Shown here: positions 18,287-25,040 of the stretch, in pieces
Position numbering within the stretch: the stretch's first letter is position 1
Layout of the letters: each line of letters begins with the position of its first letter
NCBI GenBank assembly: GCA_020047725.1
Contig: JAIFNM010000273.1
Span: 1 to 25,040, forward strand
Direction: 5' to 3'
Origin: Betaproteobacteria bacterium
GTDB taxonomy: Bacteria > Pseudomonadota > Gammaproteobacteria > Burkholderiales > Rhodocyclaceae
DNA length: 25,040 bases
Position numbers and translations under genes: made by a program
Notes under the pieces: model-generated
What the model saw: the letters and a program-made list of their open reading frames with translations, nothing else
What the model was told of the DNA's origin: nothing
Database searches by the model: none

Positions 18287-20479
18287 TCAGTGTATCCACT
18301 CGAAAAAAACGGTAGCCAGTGGAGGCAAAGTCAGTGAGATGGACCATTCGCGCCCGTGTGCCGCAATTTTCACGGCATCCACCCTGCCCCCCTCGTTGCT
18401 TACATTGCTGCCGCCGTAATTCTGAGAGTCGGTATTGATGCGCTCATGGTATGCACCCGGGCCAGGGACCCCGATCCGGTAAGCACTACGAACCACCGGT
18501 GTGAAGTTGCAGACGCAAACGATAGCACGCGAACGGTCACGACCGCGGCGGATGAAAGATATGATGGAATTATCGGAGTCGTTGGCCGAAATCCACTCGA
18601 AACCGGCGGGTTCAAAATCGATCTCGTACAACGCGGGCGTATTCCGATAAAGCGTGTTCAGATCTCTGATCAGGCTGCGTACGCCATCATGCTGCGGGAA
18701 GGTGAGCAAATTCCAGTCGAGTGAGGCGTCATCGTCCCATTCCTTCCACTGAGCGAATTCGCCGCCCATGAACAGCAGCTTTTTGCCCGGATGTGCCCAC
18801 ATAAAGCCATAGAGCGCCCGCAGATTGGCAAACTTCTGCCAATAATCACCGGACATCTTGCTGATCAGCGAACCCTTGCCATGCACGACTTCATCATGTG
18901 ACAGAGGCAGCACAAAATTTTCGGTGAACGCGTAGAGCAGGCCGAAGGTTAACTGGTTGTGATGGTAGCGGCGATGAATCGGGTCGTGGGTCATATAGTC
19001 CAGCACATCGTGCATCCAGCCCATGTTCCATTTGAAATGGAAACCCAGCCCACCCACGGATGGCGGGCGGCTTACCGCCGGCCATGCCGTGGATTCTTCG
19101 GCGTAGGTCGTAGCTCCAGGGCATTCCAGTCCGATCACTTCGTTCATGCGACGCAGGAACTGAACGGCTTCGAGGTTTTCCCGGCCACCATGGATATTGG
19201 GGATCCATTCACCGGCAGAACGGTCGTAGTCGCGATAAAGCATCGAGGCAACAGCGTCGACACGCAGGCCGTCAACGCCATAGTGTTCAATCCAGAAGAG
19301 CGCGTTTCCGACCAGAAAATTGAACACCTCATGGCGTCCAAAGTTGTAGATCAGCGTACCCCACTCCAGGTGCTTGCCTTCGCGCGGGTCGCTGTACTCA
19401 TAAAGCGGCTGACCATCGAAACGGGCGAGACCTTGCTCGTCAGTCGGAAAATGTGCAGGCACCCAGTCAATGATGACCTCAAGCCCTGCGGTATGGCAGG
19501 CCGCCACGAAGTCACAAAAGCCTTGAGGAGACCCAAAACGTGAAGTTGGGGCGTACATGCCGAGCGGTTGATAGCCCCATGAGCCATCGAACGGGTGCTC
19601 GGATATCGGCAACAACTCGAGGTGGGTAAAGCCGAGATCGCTAACGTAGGGAATCAGTGTTTCGCTGATGCGTTGCCAGTCAGGAAAACCGCCATCTTCA
19701 GCGCGCTTCCATGACCCGAGATGAACCTCGTAGATCGATACCGGTGCGTTCAATTTGGCCGCAATGGCAACGGAGGCACGCGTTACCGTTTTTGGCAGTT
19801 CGCAAACGATTGATGCTGATGCCGGGCGCAGTTGTGCCGCAAAGCCATAGGGATCGGCCTTGAGCGGAAGCACATGGCCATCCTTTGAGCGTATCTCGTA
19901 TTTGTAGCAGGCACCCGCAGCAACTCCTGGAAGGAAAAGTTCCCATACACCACATTCACGCCGGAGACGCATCGGGTGGCGACGGCCATCCCAGGTGTTG
20001 AAGTCACCCACGACACTGACTCGCTGGGCATCGGGCGCCCATACGGCAAAAGCCGTACCCTTGACCCCATCGATTTCCCTCAGATGGGCGCCGAGGCGTT
20101 CGTAGGGGCGGAGATGCGAGCCCTCGGCTAGCAACCAGACGTCGAGTTCGCCGAGAACCGTTGAAAAGCGATAGGGATCATCGACCTCCTGTATGCCACC
20201 CGGCCAGACGATGCGCAGGCGATAGTCGAAGGATTTGCTGCGGCCGAGAATGGAGGCCTCGAAGAAGCCTGAAGATTCTCCCAAAACTTCAATCTTGCGT
20301 TGAGCTAGTTCGACCAACACCTCGCCGTTATCGGCATCAATGATGGACACTGATTTCGCGCCTGGTTGCAGACTGCGCAACCAGATTCGACCTTTGGAGT
20401 CGGCGTGCAGCCCGAGAACGGCAAACGGGTCGCCATGTTCGCCACGGCAGAGGGAGATAACTTCAGCTTTACTGAGCAT
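18287..20479 (-). CDS. glgB: 1,4-alpha-glucan branching enzyme
   Basis: This GH13 enzyme introduces alpha-1,6 branches during glycogen synthesis. The 730-residue protein has the full GlgB architecture: an N1 domain (DPFAVLGLH at the start), a CBM48 domain (GTAFAVWAPDAQRVSVVGDFN, around 140-165), a catalytic barrel and a C-terminal beta domain. The nucleophile is Asp408 in GLRVDAV and the acid/base is Glu461 in YAEEST, the same 53-residue spacing as Asp405/Glu458 in E. coli GlgB. The transition-state aspartate follows in LSHDEVVHGK. The start ATG has only a weak purine stretch upstream. It is transcribed away from csbD; the intervening 204 bp holds a copy of the shared dyad about 99 bp upstream of glgB, oriented toward csbD. 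No glycogen synthase or ADP-glucose pyrophosphorylase gene is present. Confidence 0.96.
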   Translation of the reverse strand: MLSKAEVISLCRGEHGDPFAVLGLHADSKGRIWLRSLQPGAKSVSIIDADNGEVLVELAQRKIEVLGESSGFFEASILGRSKSFDYRLRIVWPGGIQEVDDPYRFSTVLGELDVWLLAEGSHLRPYERLGAHLREIDGVKGTAFAVWAPDAQRVSVVGDFNTWDGRRHPMRLRRECGVWELFLPGVAAGACYKYEIRSKDGHVLPLKADPYGFAAQLRPASASIVCELPKTVTRASVAIAAKLNAPVSIYEVHLGSWKRAEDGGFPDWQRISETLIPYVSDLGFTHLELLPISEHPFDGSWGYQPLGMYAPTSRFGSPQGFCDFVAACHTAGLEVIIDWVPAHFPTDEQGLARFDGQPLYEYSDPREGKHLEWGTLIYNFGRHEVFNFLVGNALFWIEHYGVDGLRVDAVASMLYRDYDRSAGEWIPNIHGGRENLEAVQFLRRMNEVIGLECPGATTYAEESTAWPAVSRPPSVGGLGFHFKWNMGWMHDVLDYMTHDPIHRRYHHNQLTFGLLYAFTENFVLPLSHDEVVHGKGSLISKMSGDYWQKFANLRALYGFMWAHPGKKLLFMGGEFAQWKEWDDDASLDWNLLTFPQHDGVRSLIRDLNTLYRNTPALYEIDFEPAGFEWISANDSDNSIISFIRRGRDRSRAIVCVCNFTPVVRSAYRIGVPGPGAYHERINTDSQNYGGSNVSNEGGRVDAVKIAAHGREWSISLTLPPLATVFFEWIH

Positions 20480-20569
20480 GTCAGGCTTTCTTTAGAGGTG
20501 AGCCCTTGTTCAACGCATCAACGGCGTTGTCCGAATGGTGGACTTTCGCGCAAGACACCGTTCTGCATC

Positions 20570-20585
20570 TGTCTGCTAGCGCACA
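20570..20585 (+). promoter_or_regulatory. Putative CRP/FNR-like operator, csbD (and possibly glgB)
   Basis: The site is TGTCTGCTAGCGCACA followed by GA. The right half matches the other copies exactly; the left half keeps TGT and the final G. The shared 10-mer at 20578-20587 ends 96 nt before the csbD start. TCTATT begins 17 nt after the 10-mer and could be a weak -10 element. The site is nearly equidistant from glgB, so either gene or both could be affected. Confidence 0.52.
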
Positions 20586-20683
20586 GAACTCGCCGAATCT
20601 CTTGTCTATTCTATTCACCGAGAGCGTTGGTTTGGTGAATAGAGCGCTCCCAAATATCATCAACCATCAATAAGGAGTAAGCC

Positions 20684-20869
20684 ATGAACAAGGATCAAAC
20701 TAACGGTCGTATTGCCGAAGCCAAAGGCAAAGTGAAAGAAGTCGCCGGAAAAATCGTCGGCAACAAGGATCTGGAACTCAAGGGCAAAGTTCAAAACACG
20801 CAAGGTAAGGTCCAGGCCGCGTTTGGTGATGTAAAAGCAAACATCAAGTCAGCCAAGAACAGCAAGTAG
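20684..20869 (+). CDS. CsbD-family stress protein
   Basis: This is a 61-residue, strongly charged, lysine-rich protein with the CsbD-family pattern MNKDQTNGRIAEAKGKVKE, then GNKDLELKGKVQNTQGKVQ. Two related lysine-rich helical segments cover most of its length. CsbD proteins are abundant in stressed or stationary cells (sigma-B regulated in Bacillus subtilis, similar to E. coli YjbJ), but their molecular role is unknown. The ATG has an ideal AAGGAG six bases upstream. A copy of the shared dyad lies upstream and a 12-bp hairpin lies just after the stop, so it is probably a monocistronic, highly expressed gene. Confidence 0.92.
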   Translation: MNKDQTNGRIAEAKGKVKEVAGKIVGNKDLELKGKVQNTQGKVQAAFGDVKANIKSAKNSK

Positions 20870-20876
20870 CTGCAAT

Positions 20877-20909
20877 GAAGGGCTGGCCCAATCTCATGGC
20901 CAGCCCTTC
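20877..20909 (+). terminator. Hairpin terminator after csbD
   Basis: GAAGGGCTGGCC (20877-20888) pairs perfectly with GGCCAGCCCTTC (20898-20909) around a 9-nt loop, starting seven bases after the csbD stop. The downstream sequence is not a clean T-run, so termination efficiency is uncertain; it may instead stabilise the short mRNA. Confidence 0.65.
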
Positions 20910-21002
20910 CGTACACTTGTACCTCCAAGATTGATTGCGAAAAATCGTATTTCCCGCAAGCCCGTGACCATCCTTGCAGCTTGCTTATAGCGAGCCTACT
21001 CA

Positions 21003-21881
21003 ATGGAACATCCTGGCAACGCCGCCATTTACGTAATTACGCATCCACTGGCGTTTGTGCTTCAAACCCTGAAAGGCTTCAAGAAAAACCAGGGAATTCT
21101 GCTCGCAGGCGCTATCGCGTACTACGCATTGCTGTCCATCGTACCCTTCCTTATCTTGACGGTTGTCGCTCTTTCACATCTGGTCGAACGCACCGAATTG
21201 CTCGGCACGCTGGCGCGATACCTGGAATGGCTGATCCCGAGTCAATCTTCGGCATTGCTGATCGACTTGAACCATTTTCTTGAAAATGGAGCAGTTATCG
21301 GCATAGTCTTGTTGGTAACGATGGTGTTCTTCAGCTCTCTCGCGTTCTCCGTACTTGAAAAATCGATGTTAGTGATTTTTTTCCACCGGGGGATTGTCAA
21401 GCAACGCCATTTCCTGACCTCTGCATTGCTCCCCTATTTACTGGTATTTTTCCTGGCTGCCGGCTTGCTTGTAGTAACCGTCGTTTCGATAAGCCTCGAA
21501 GCAATGGGCCTGATGAGTGTTGATTTTCTGCTGTGGCACTGGTCGCTGGGCGGTCTGTCGAGAGCACTTCTCTACCTGCTCGGCCTGAGTGCGGAGACTG
21601 TCATTCTTTCTTCGATCTACTACTTCATTCCTGTCGGCCGCACAGCGCTGCACCACGCCGTAATCGGTGGTATTTTTACGGCTTCTTTATGGGAAATCAT
21701 CCGCCACCTGCTGGTCTGGTACTTCACGGCGATGTCGAAGGCCAGCATCGTTTATGGATCGTTGACGACGGCCGTAATTGCGCTGTTCAGCATGGAAATT
21801 ATCGCGACCCTGCTCTTGCTTGGCGCGCAAGTCATTTCCGAGTACGAAAGGCTTGAGCAGAAACAAGCGGCTGTTTCGTGA
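21003..21881 (+). CDS. YihY/virulence factor BrkB family membrane protein
   Basis: This is a 292-residue inner-membrane protein with about six membrane segments. Conserved YihY/BrkB features include AGAIAYYALLSIVPFLIL near residues 35-55, the VLEKSMLVIF segment around 120, and the YGSLTTAVIALFSMEI block near the C-terminus. BrkB was once considered a serum-resistance factor and the family was misassigned as ribonuclease BN; the function is unresolved. The ATG at 21003 has a weak ribosome-binding site. The gene ends 10 bp before the convergent AI-2E-family gene. No shared dyad is seen upstream, and csbD with its hairpin precedes it. Confidence 0.9.
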   Translation: MEHPGNAAIYVITHPLAFVLQTLKGFKKNQGILLAGAIAYYALLSIVPFLILTVVALSHLVERTELLGTLARYLEWLIPSQSSALLIDLNHFLENGAVIGIVLLVTMVFFSSLAFSVLEKSMLVIFFHRGIVKQRHFLTSALLPYLLVFFLAAGLLVVTVVSISLEAMGLMSVDFLLWHWSLGGLSRALLYLLGLSAETVILSSIYYFIPVGRTALHHAVIGGIFTASLWEIIRHLLVWYFTAMSKASIVYGSLTTAVIALFSMEIIATLLLLGAQVISEYERLEQKQAAVS

Positions 21882-21891
21882 TCAACCGGGA

Positions 21892-22968
21892 TCAAGGCGG
21901 ATCATCCATCCTTGTCGAGACATGAATGTGCCAAACCGCGAGAAACATCGCGGCAATCACCGGCCCTATAACAAAACCGTTAATACCCAACACCGCCATG
22001 CCGCCGAGCGTCGTAATCATCACCACGTAGTCGGGCATGCGCGTGTCCTTGCCCACCAGTAGCGGGCGCAGCAGGTTATCCACCAGGCCGATCACGAGTA
22101 CGCCATAAGCCGTCAGCGCAACGCTTTGCCAGATGGAACCGGTAACAAACAGGTAGATCGCAACCGGCAGCCACACCAGCCCTGCCCCGACAGCCGGCAG
22201 CAAGGATAAGAAGGCCATCAGCACGGCCCACAGCAAAGCGCCGGTCACGCCAAGAAACCAGAAAGCGAGCCCTCCGAGCGCGCCCTGAATTGCCGCGACC
22301 AGCAGGTTGCCCTTGACCGTCGCCCGGATCACGGTAGTAAATTTGTCGAGCAGTTCCTGCTTGTTCGATGAGGAAAGTGGAATTGCGCGCTGAATGGCTC
22401 TAACGACTGTTTCACCATCGCGCATCAGGAAAAAAGCAAGATAGAGCGTGATGAATAAACTGGCAATGAATTCAAAGGTGTTCTGACCAATGCTCAGTGC
22501 CTGAGTCGCAAGAAACTGGCTGGCCTGCGTTAGCGCCGAGGACAAACGGCGTTGCAGGGCTTCAAAGTCAACCAGCCCGAATCGGTCGAGCAAGGACGTC
22601 ATCCAGTCGGGCAACGCGGCAAACACTCCCCGAAAATAGAGTGCAGGATTCAACTCGCCCGACTGCAGGCGTTCGTAAATAAGCGTCACCTCGCGCGCCA
22701 GCGACGCAGTCACAAGCGCAAACGGCAGAATAACGATGAGCAGGACGAGTAATAACGTGAGTAACGCTGCAGGCGTGCGCCGCTGTTTCAGTCGCAAAAG
22801 GATCCAGCGATACAACGGTGAAAAGAGCAATGCAATGATCGCTCCCCACAGGATCGTTCCGTAGAACGGCAACAGAATCCAACCGAGGGCGACAGAGACA
22901 ATGACAAGCAGGACCATGAGCGCCCTGCTCCCCGGAGTCGAGGGACTGGCTTCATCGCTGGATTTCAT
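21892..22968 (-). CDS. AI-2E family transporter (permease-like membrane protein)
   Basis: This is a 358-residue membrane protein of the AI-2E transporter family (PerM/TqsA-like). Its layout is typical: paired N-terminal hydrophobic segments (ALMVLLVIVSVALGWILLPF and IIALLFSPLYRWIL), a soluble stretch at about 115-155, then a hydrophobic C-terminal half with GVLVIGLVDNLLRPLLVGKDTRMPDYVVMI and GINGFVIGPVIAAMF blocks. Family members export small molecules, including autoinducer-2 or cations; the substrate here is unknown. A TTG at 22971 is in frame, but the ATG at 22968 has GAGG six bases upstream and is preferred. A shared dyad lies 85 nt upstream. It converges with the YihY-family gene, 10 bp apart. 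Confidence 0.9.
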   Translation of the reverse strand: MKSSDEASPSTPGSRALMVLLVIVSVALGWILLPFYGTILWGAIIALLFSPLYRWILLRLKQRRTPAALLTLLLVLLIVILPFALVTASLAREVTLIYERLQSGELNPALYFRGVFAALPDWMTSLLDRFGLVDFEALQRRLSSALTQASQFLATQALSIGQNTFEFIASLFITLYLAFFLMRDGETVVRAIQRAIPLSSSNKQELLDKFTTVIRATVKGNLLVAAIQGALGGLAFWFLGVTGALLWAVLMAFLSLLPAVGAGLVWLPVAIYLFVTGSIWQSVALTAYGVLVIGLVDNLLRPLLVGKDTRMPDYVVMITTLGGMAVLGINGFVIGPVIAAMFLAVWHIHVSTRMDDPP

Positions 22969-23055
22969 CAACTACCTCAGAGAGTGCAAAAAAGAATGCA
23001 AAGGGACATGGTGTAGCTCCTGCACCCAGGATACGGCGGATGCATAGCGTAGGTC

Positions 23056-23071
23056 TGTGCGCTGTCGAACA
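23056..23071 (-). promoter_or_regulatory. Putative CRP/FNR-like operator, AI-2E transporter gene
   Basis: Read toward the gene, the site is TGTTCGACAGCGCACA followed by GA, one mismatch from the perfect dyad at 7887 and sharing its ACAG centre. The 10-mer (23063 down to 23054) ends 85 nt before the ATG at 22968. No open reading frame of substance overlaps it. The element is the only recognisable signal in 22969-23270. Confidence 0.58.
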
Positions 23072-23271
23072 CACCCCAAAGCGAACGAGCGGACCGGAAT
23101 TTTTCGGGTTTCCGGATTATCGGAGAAGCGAGCCTGATTTCGGATTCGTGCTCGCTTGATATAGAGGCCTGCTCCAGTGGGGACAGGTTTGCCCCAGGAA
23201 GTATCACCGAGATTTCCACATTTCGTACGGCGGCGCTGTATGCCAAAAGGCATTTGGTGCAAGTTCGACTA

Positions 23272-23364
23272 ACTCGGTTGTCTCAGTTGGACCCAATCCC
23301 ATCATTCGGCTCCATGAGCGCTTTATGGCAGATTACTGATTGGAGCCAACGTTCGTAACCGAGT
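23272..23364. repeat. Imperfect 93-bp inverted repeat
   Basis: ACTCGGTT (23272-23279) mirrors AACCGAGT (23357-23364) exactly. Six bases further in on both sides, GTTGGACCCAATC (23286-23298) mirrors GATTGGAGCCAAC (23338-23350) with two mismatches. The symmetric spacing suggests one structure, either a folded RNA or the remains of a small inverted-repeat mobile element. No coding sequence or known RNA family was recognised here. Confidence 0.5.
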
Positions 23365-23550
23365 ATCAACTACAGTGGCGACCTGAGCAGTCGTAGGTGC
23401 ACGGCGCCGCCCTTACAAGTGCACGCTACCCATGGTCGCCTGACTTATTACCGACTCCTGCGGCATTGGAAATCTCGACATCGAGCACATGATGATCGCC
23501 AACGGACACGCTGCGCCCGTTGTTTTGAGGTCGTAACGGGCAAGATGGCA

Positions 23551-23812
23551 TCACCTACCTTTGCCTCCTGGTACAACGACGAGTATCGCCATAGAGTCAT
23601 CGGCTTCGTCACCTCGGCAGAACGCCATGTGGGCCTGGACGCCGGGTAGCTACACAAGCGTATTGACGTCTATGATGCCGCCAAAAAAACATCCAGACCA
23701 ATGGGGCGGCACCACTCGGAACTGGCAGCCCGTCGGTGCCGTTCATTTGAACCCCGATCAACAAGAGGTGACCTCAGGGCTCAAAAAAAGCCGCCAAATG
23801 CAAAACTTTTGA
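23551..23812 (+). pseudogene. Decayed IS3-type transposase, C-terminal fragment
   Basis: The translation SWYNDEYRHRVIGFVTSAERH from about 23560, and QWGGTTRNWQPVGAVHLNP further on, match the C-terminal end of IS3-family OrfB transposases, where WYNxExRHSxIxFVTPxxRH and TRNWxPxGxVxLNP are typical. The frame is broken twice. A TAG at 23647 interrupts it. Readable residues (LHKRIDVYDAAKK) follow in the same frame to about 23688, where a run of seven A accompanies a shift to the frame encoding the rest. The DDE catalytic core is missing; upstream sequence is not recognisable. Only this tail remains, so it is non-functional. Its end is adjacent to the small palindromic element at 23819. Confidence 0.72.
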
Positions 23813-23818
23813 CGACAA

Positions 23819-23924
23819 CTAGTAGTCAGTCACTAACAAGGCAATGGATAACCCTGCCATTCCGGGCTTGACCCGGAATGGCGAAGTTCTTATGTTCATT
23901 TGTTTCAACATGACTGACTACTAG
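23819..23924. mobile_element. Small nested palindromic element (MITE-like)
   Basis: CTAGTAGTCAGTCA at 23819-23832 is repeated exactly in inverted orientation at 23911-23924. Inside lies a second perfect hairpin with 11-bp arms GCCATTCCGGG (23856-23866) and CCCGGAATGGC (23872-23882) and a 5-nt loop. The 106-bp unit has no coding capacity. Its outer four bases, CTAG at both ends, could be a duplicated palindromic target. It sits just after the stop of the transposase remnant, where the right end of that insertion sequence would be expected. The symmetry is directly visible; mobility is inference. Confidence 0.55.
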
Positions 23925-24109
23925 ATTGACAATTGCCGCCCTTGAAAGGGGAGGAGTTGATGGTCTCGGCATTCATGCGATTCCTCGGCACGTGGAGCAT
24001 CCTCAGTCCATGCGGCAGAATACATGCTATAAAGTTGCAGCCTTACCGGAAGAATTGTTGCCCCGATTTCGGTACCCCAAACCAACGCAACCTTGAGATT
24101 TCCCTTTAC

Positions 24110-25040
24110 ATGAACTGTTTCCGCCGCTCCACCGCCCTGCTCTCCGTTTTTCTCCTGCTCAGCGCTCCGCTCCACGCGACGCCGGTAAAGCCTGGGATCA
24201 GGGCGGCCAGTCCGGCTCGCCTCGACGCGCAAGCAGCCGGATTTTCGTCGTATGTGTTGCCGAACGGTTTCAAGATCATCCTCGTCCCCTACCCTTCCGC
24301 GGCCAACGCGCGCATTGAACTGCTCATAAAAACCGGCAGCAAGCTGGAAGGCTATGGCGAAACCGGCATGGCGCATTTGCTCGAACACATGCTTTTCAAG
24401 AGTGCCGGCAAGCGCGCCAATCTCAAGAGCGATCTCACCGCTCTCGGTGCAAGCTGGAACGGCACCACCAGCGCGGAACGTACCAACTACTTTGAAACGC
24501 TTGCCGCCGAACCCGCTAAAATCGATGAAGCCCTCCGCATTGAGGCTGACCGCTTCATCCGGGCTAGTTTCACCAAGGAAGACCTCGCCAGTGAAATGAG
24601 CGTCGTACGCAATGAACTGGAGCGCAATGACAGCGACCCCGGCAGCCTGGTGATGCGCGCCCTTCAGCGCCAAAGTTACTTCTGGCATGGCTACTCGCGA
24701 CCGACCATCGGCGCGCGCAGCGACATTGAGGACGCCCCCTTCAGCGCCTTGCAGGCTTTCCACAAAAAACACTATCGCCCCGATAACGCCGCGCTCATTG
24801 TCTCCGGCAATTTTGATCCGCAGCGGGTTCTGAAATTGGCGAGTCAGTTATTCGCCGAAGCGCGCAACCCGGCGACCGCCAAGGTCGGCAACTGGACGCG
24901 CGAAGAAACGCGCGCCGTCACCAATCGCAGCGAACTGGCTCTGGCGGCTGGCAAGACGATGGTCGCCAGCGCCTGGAAACTGCCCGGCGCAACCGACCGG
25001 CAGACCTACGCGCTTGATCTGGCATCAAGCGCCCTATGCG
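24110..25040 (+). CDS. M16-family zinc metallopeptidase, exported (partial, runs off window end)
   Basis: Only the first 310 residues are present. The N-terminus is a signal peptide (basic CFRR, then ALLSVFLLLSAPLHA, cleavage near residue 24), so the enzyme is periplasmic or membrane-associated. The inverted zinc motif HLLEH occupies residues 89-93, and the third ligand glutamate is at about 169 in VVRNELERN, the HxxEH-(x)75-E arrangement of pitrilysin-type enzymes. LPNGFKIILVP, GMAHLLEHMLFKSAG and HYRPDNAALIVSGNFD are typical of bacterial YmxG/PqqL-like processing peptidases. The full family length is about 440 or 900 residues, so which type this is cannot be seen. The ATG has a poor ribosome-binding site. 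A possible TATAAA lies at 24029-24034 upstream. Confidence 0.92.
   Translation, partial: MNCFRRSTALLSVFLLLSAPLHATPVKPGIRAASPARLDAQAAGFSSYVLPNGFKIILVPYPSAANARIELLIKTGSKLEGYGETGMAHLLEHMLFKSAGKRANLKSDLTALGASWNGTTSAERTNYFETLAAEPAKIDEALRIEADRFIRASFTKEDLASEMSVVRNELERNDSDPGSLVMRALQRQSYFWHGYSRPTIGARSDIEDAPFSALQAFHKKHYRPDNAALIVSGNFDPQRVLKLASQLFAEARNPATAKVGNWTREETRAVTNRSELALAAGKTMVASAWKLPGATDRQTYALDLASSALC

Noticed and set aside
22972..23262. Overlapping short minus-strand frames upstream of the AI-2E gene
   Set aside because: No conserved pattern is seen, and they cover the putative operator at 23056. The region is better read as regulatory.
23250..23300. tRNA-like look (GCAAGTTCGACT followed by pairing segments)
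   Set aside because: No acceptor stem, anticodon arm or CCA end can be assembled around the apparent T-loop.
23921..24772. Long open frame (283 codons) on the minus strand
   Set aside because: It lies antisense to the M16 peptidase gene, whose HxxEH motif, signal peptide and family blocks are clear on the plus strand. The minus-strand translation shows no recognisable family pattern.

Overview
The window looks like the chromosome of a betaproteobacterium (Rhodocyclales/Nitrosomonadales-like), moderately GC-rich by eye. The best lineage hint is the phospholipase A, which has the N-terminal RLACYD-type region seen in Neisseria-type PldA. The mix of a short NAD-type 6-phosphogluconate dehydrogenase, phosphoketolase and a eukaryote-like class I aldolase also fits environmental betaproteobacteria. 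This placement is inference; no rRNA or marker gene is present.

Layout. (1) 137-1758 (+): class I fructose-bisphosphate aldolase, translationally coupled by an ATGA overlap to a histidine phosphatase. (2) 1829-5210 (-): a CPBP-family membrane protease and a P-type ATPase of the H+-pump (IIIA) type. (3) 5387-6586 (-): a stress-type operon, triple-BON protein then a DUF1269-like membrane protein, ending in a terminator. (4) 6851-16943 (+): a carbohydrate run of D-lactate dehydrogenase, 6-phosphogluconate dehydrogenase, transaldolase, phosphoglucomutase, alpha-glucan phosphorylase and phosphoketolase, closed by a 23-bp-stem bidirectional terminator. (5) 17148-20479 (-): glycogen branching enzyme and outer-membrane phospholipase A. 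(6) 20684-22968: CsbD-like stress protein (+), YihY/BrkB membrane protein (+) and AI-2E-family membrane protein (-). (7) 22969-24109: about 1.1 kb without an intact gene, holding a regulatory site, an imperfect 93-bp inverted repeat, a decayed IS3-type transposase fragment and a small nested palindromic element. (8) 24110 to the window end (+): start of an exported M16 metallopeptidase.

How the genes fit together. The central run reads as a glycogen-to-fermentation route. GlgP releases glucose-1-P and Pgm makes glucose-6-P. Gnd, probably NAD-linked, makes ribulose-5-P; phosphoketolase cleaves xylulose-5-P (or fructose-6-P) to acetyl-P; transaldolase recycles sugars; and D-lactate dehydrogenase reoxidises NADH. 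Zwf, phosphogluconolactonase, pentose-P isomerases and acetate kinase are not in the window.

The most notable observation is a shared regulatory signature. The exact 10-mer AGCGCACAGA occurs five times, only between genes, always in the same orientation relative to the gene it precedes (BON operon, ldhA, gnd, csbD, AI-2E protein). Each copy forms the right half of a 16-bp partial dyad approximating TGTGCG-N4-CGCACA, the geometry of CRP/FNR-family operators. This suggests one undescribed regulon joining glycogen fermentation to general stress proteins.
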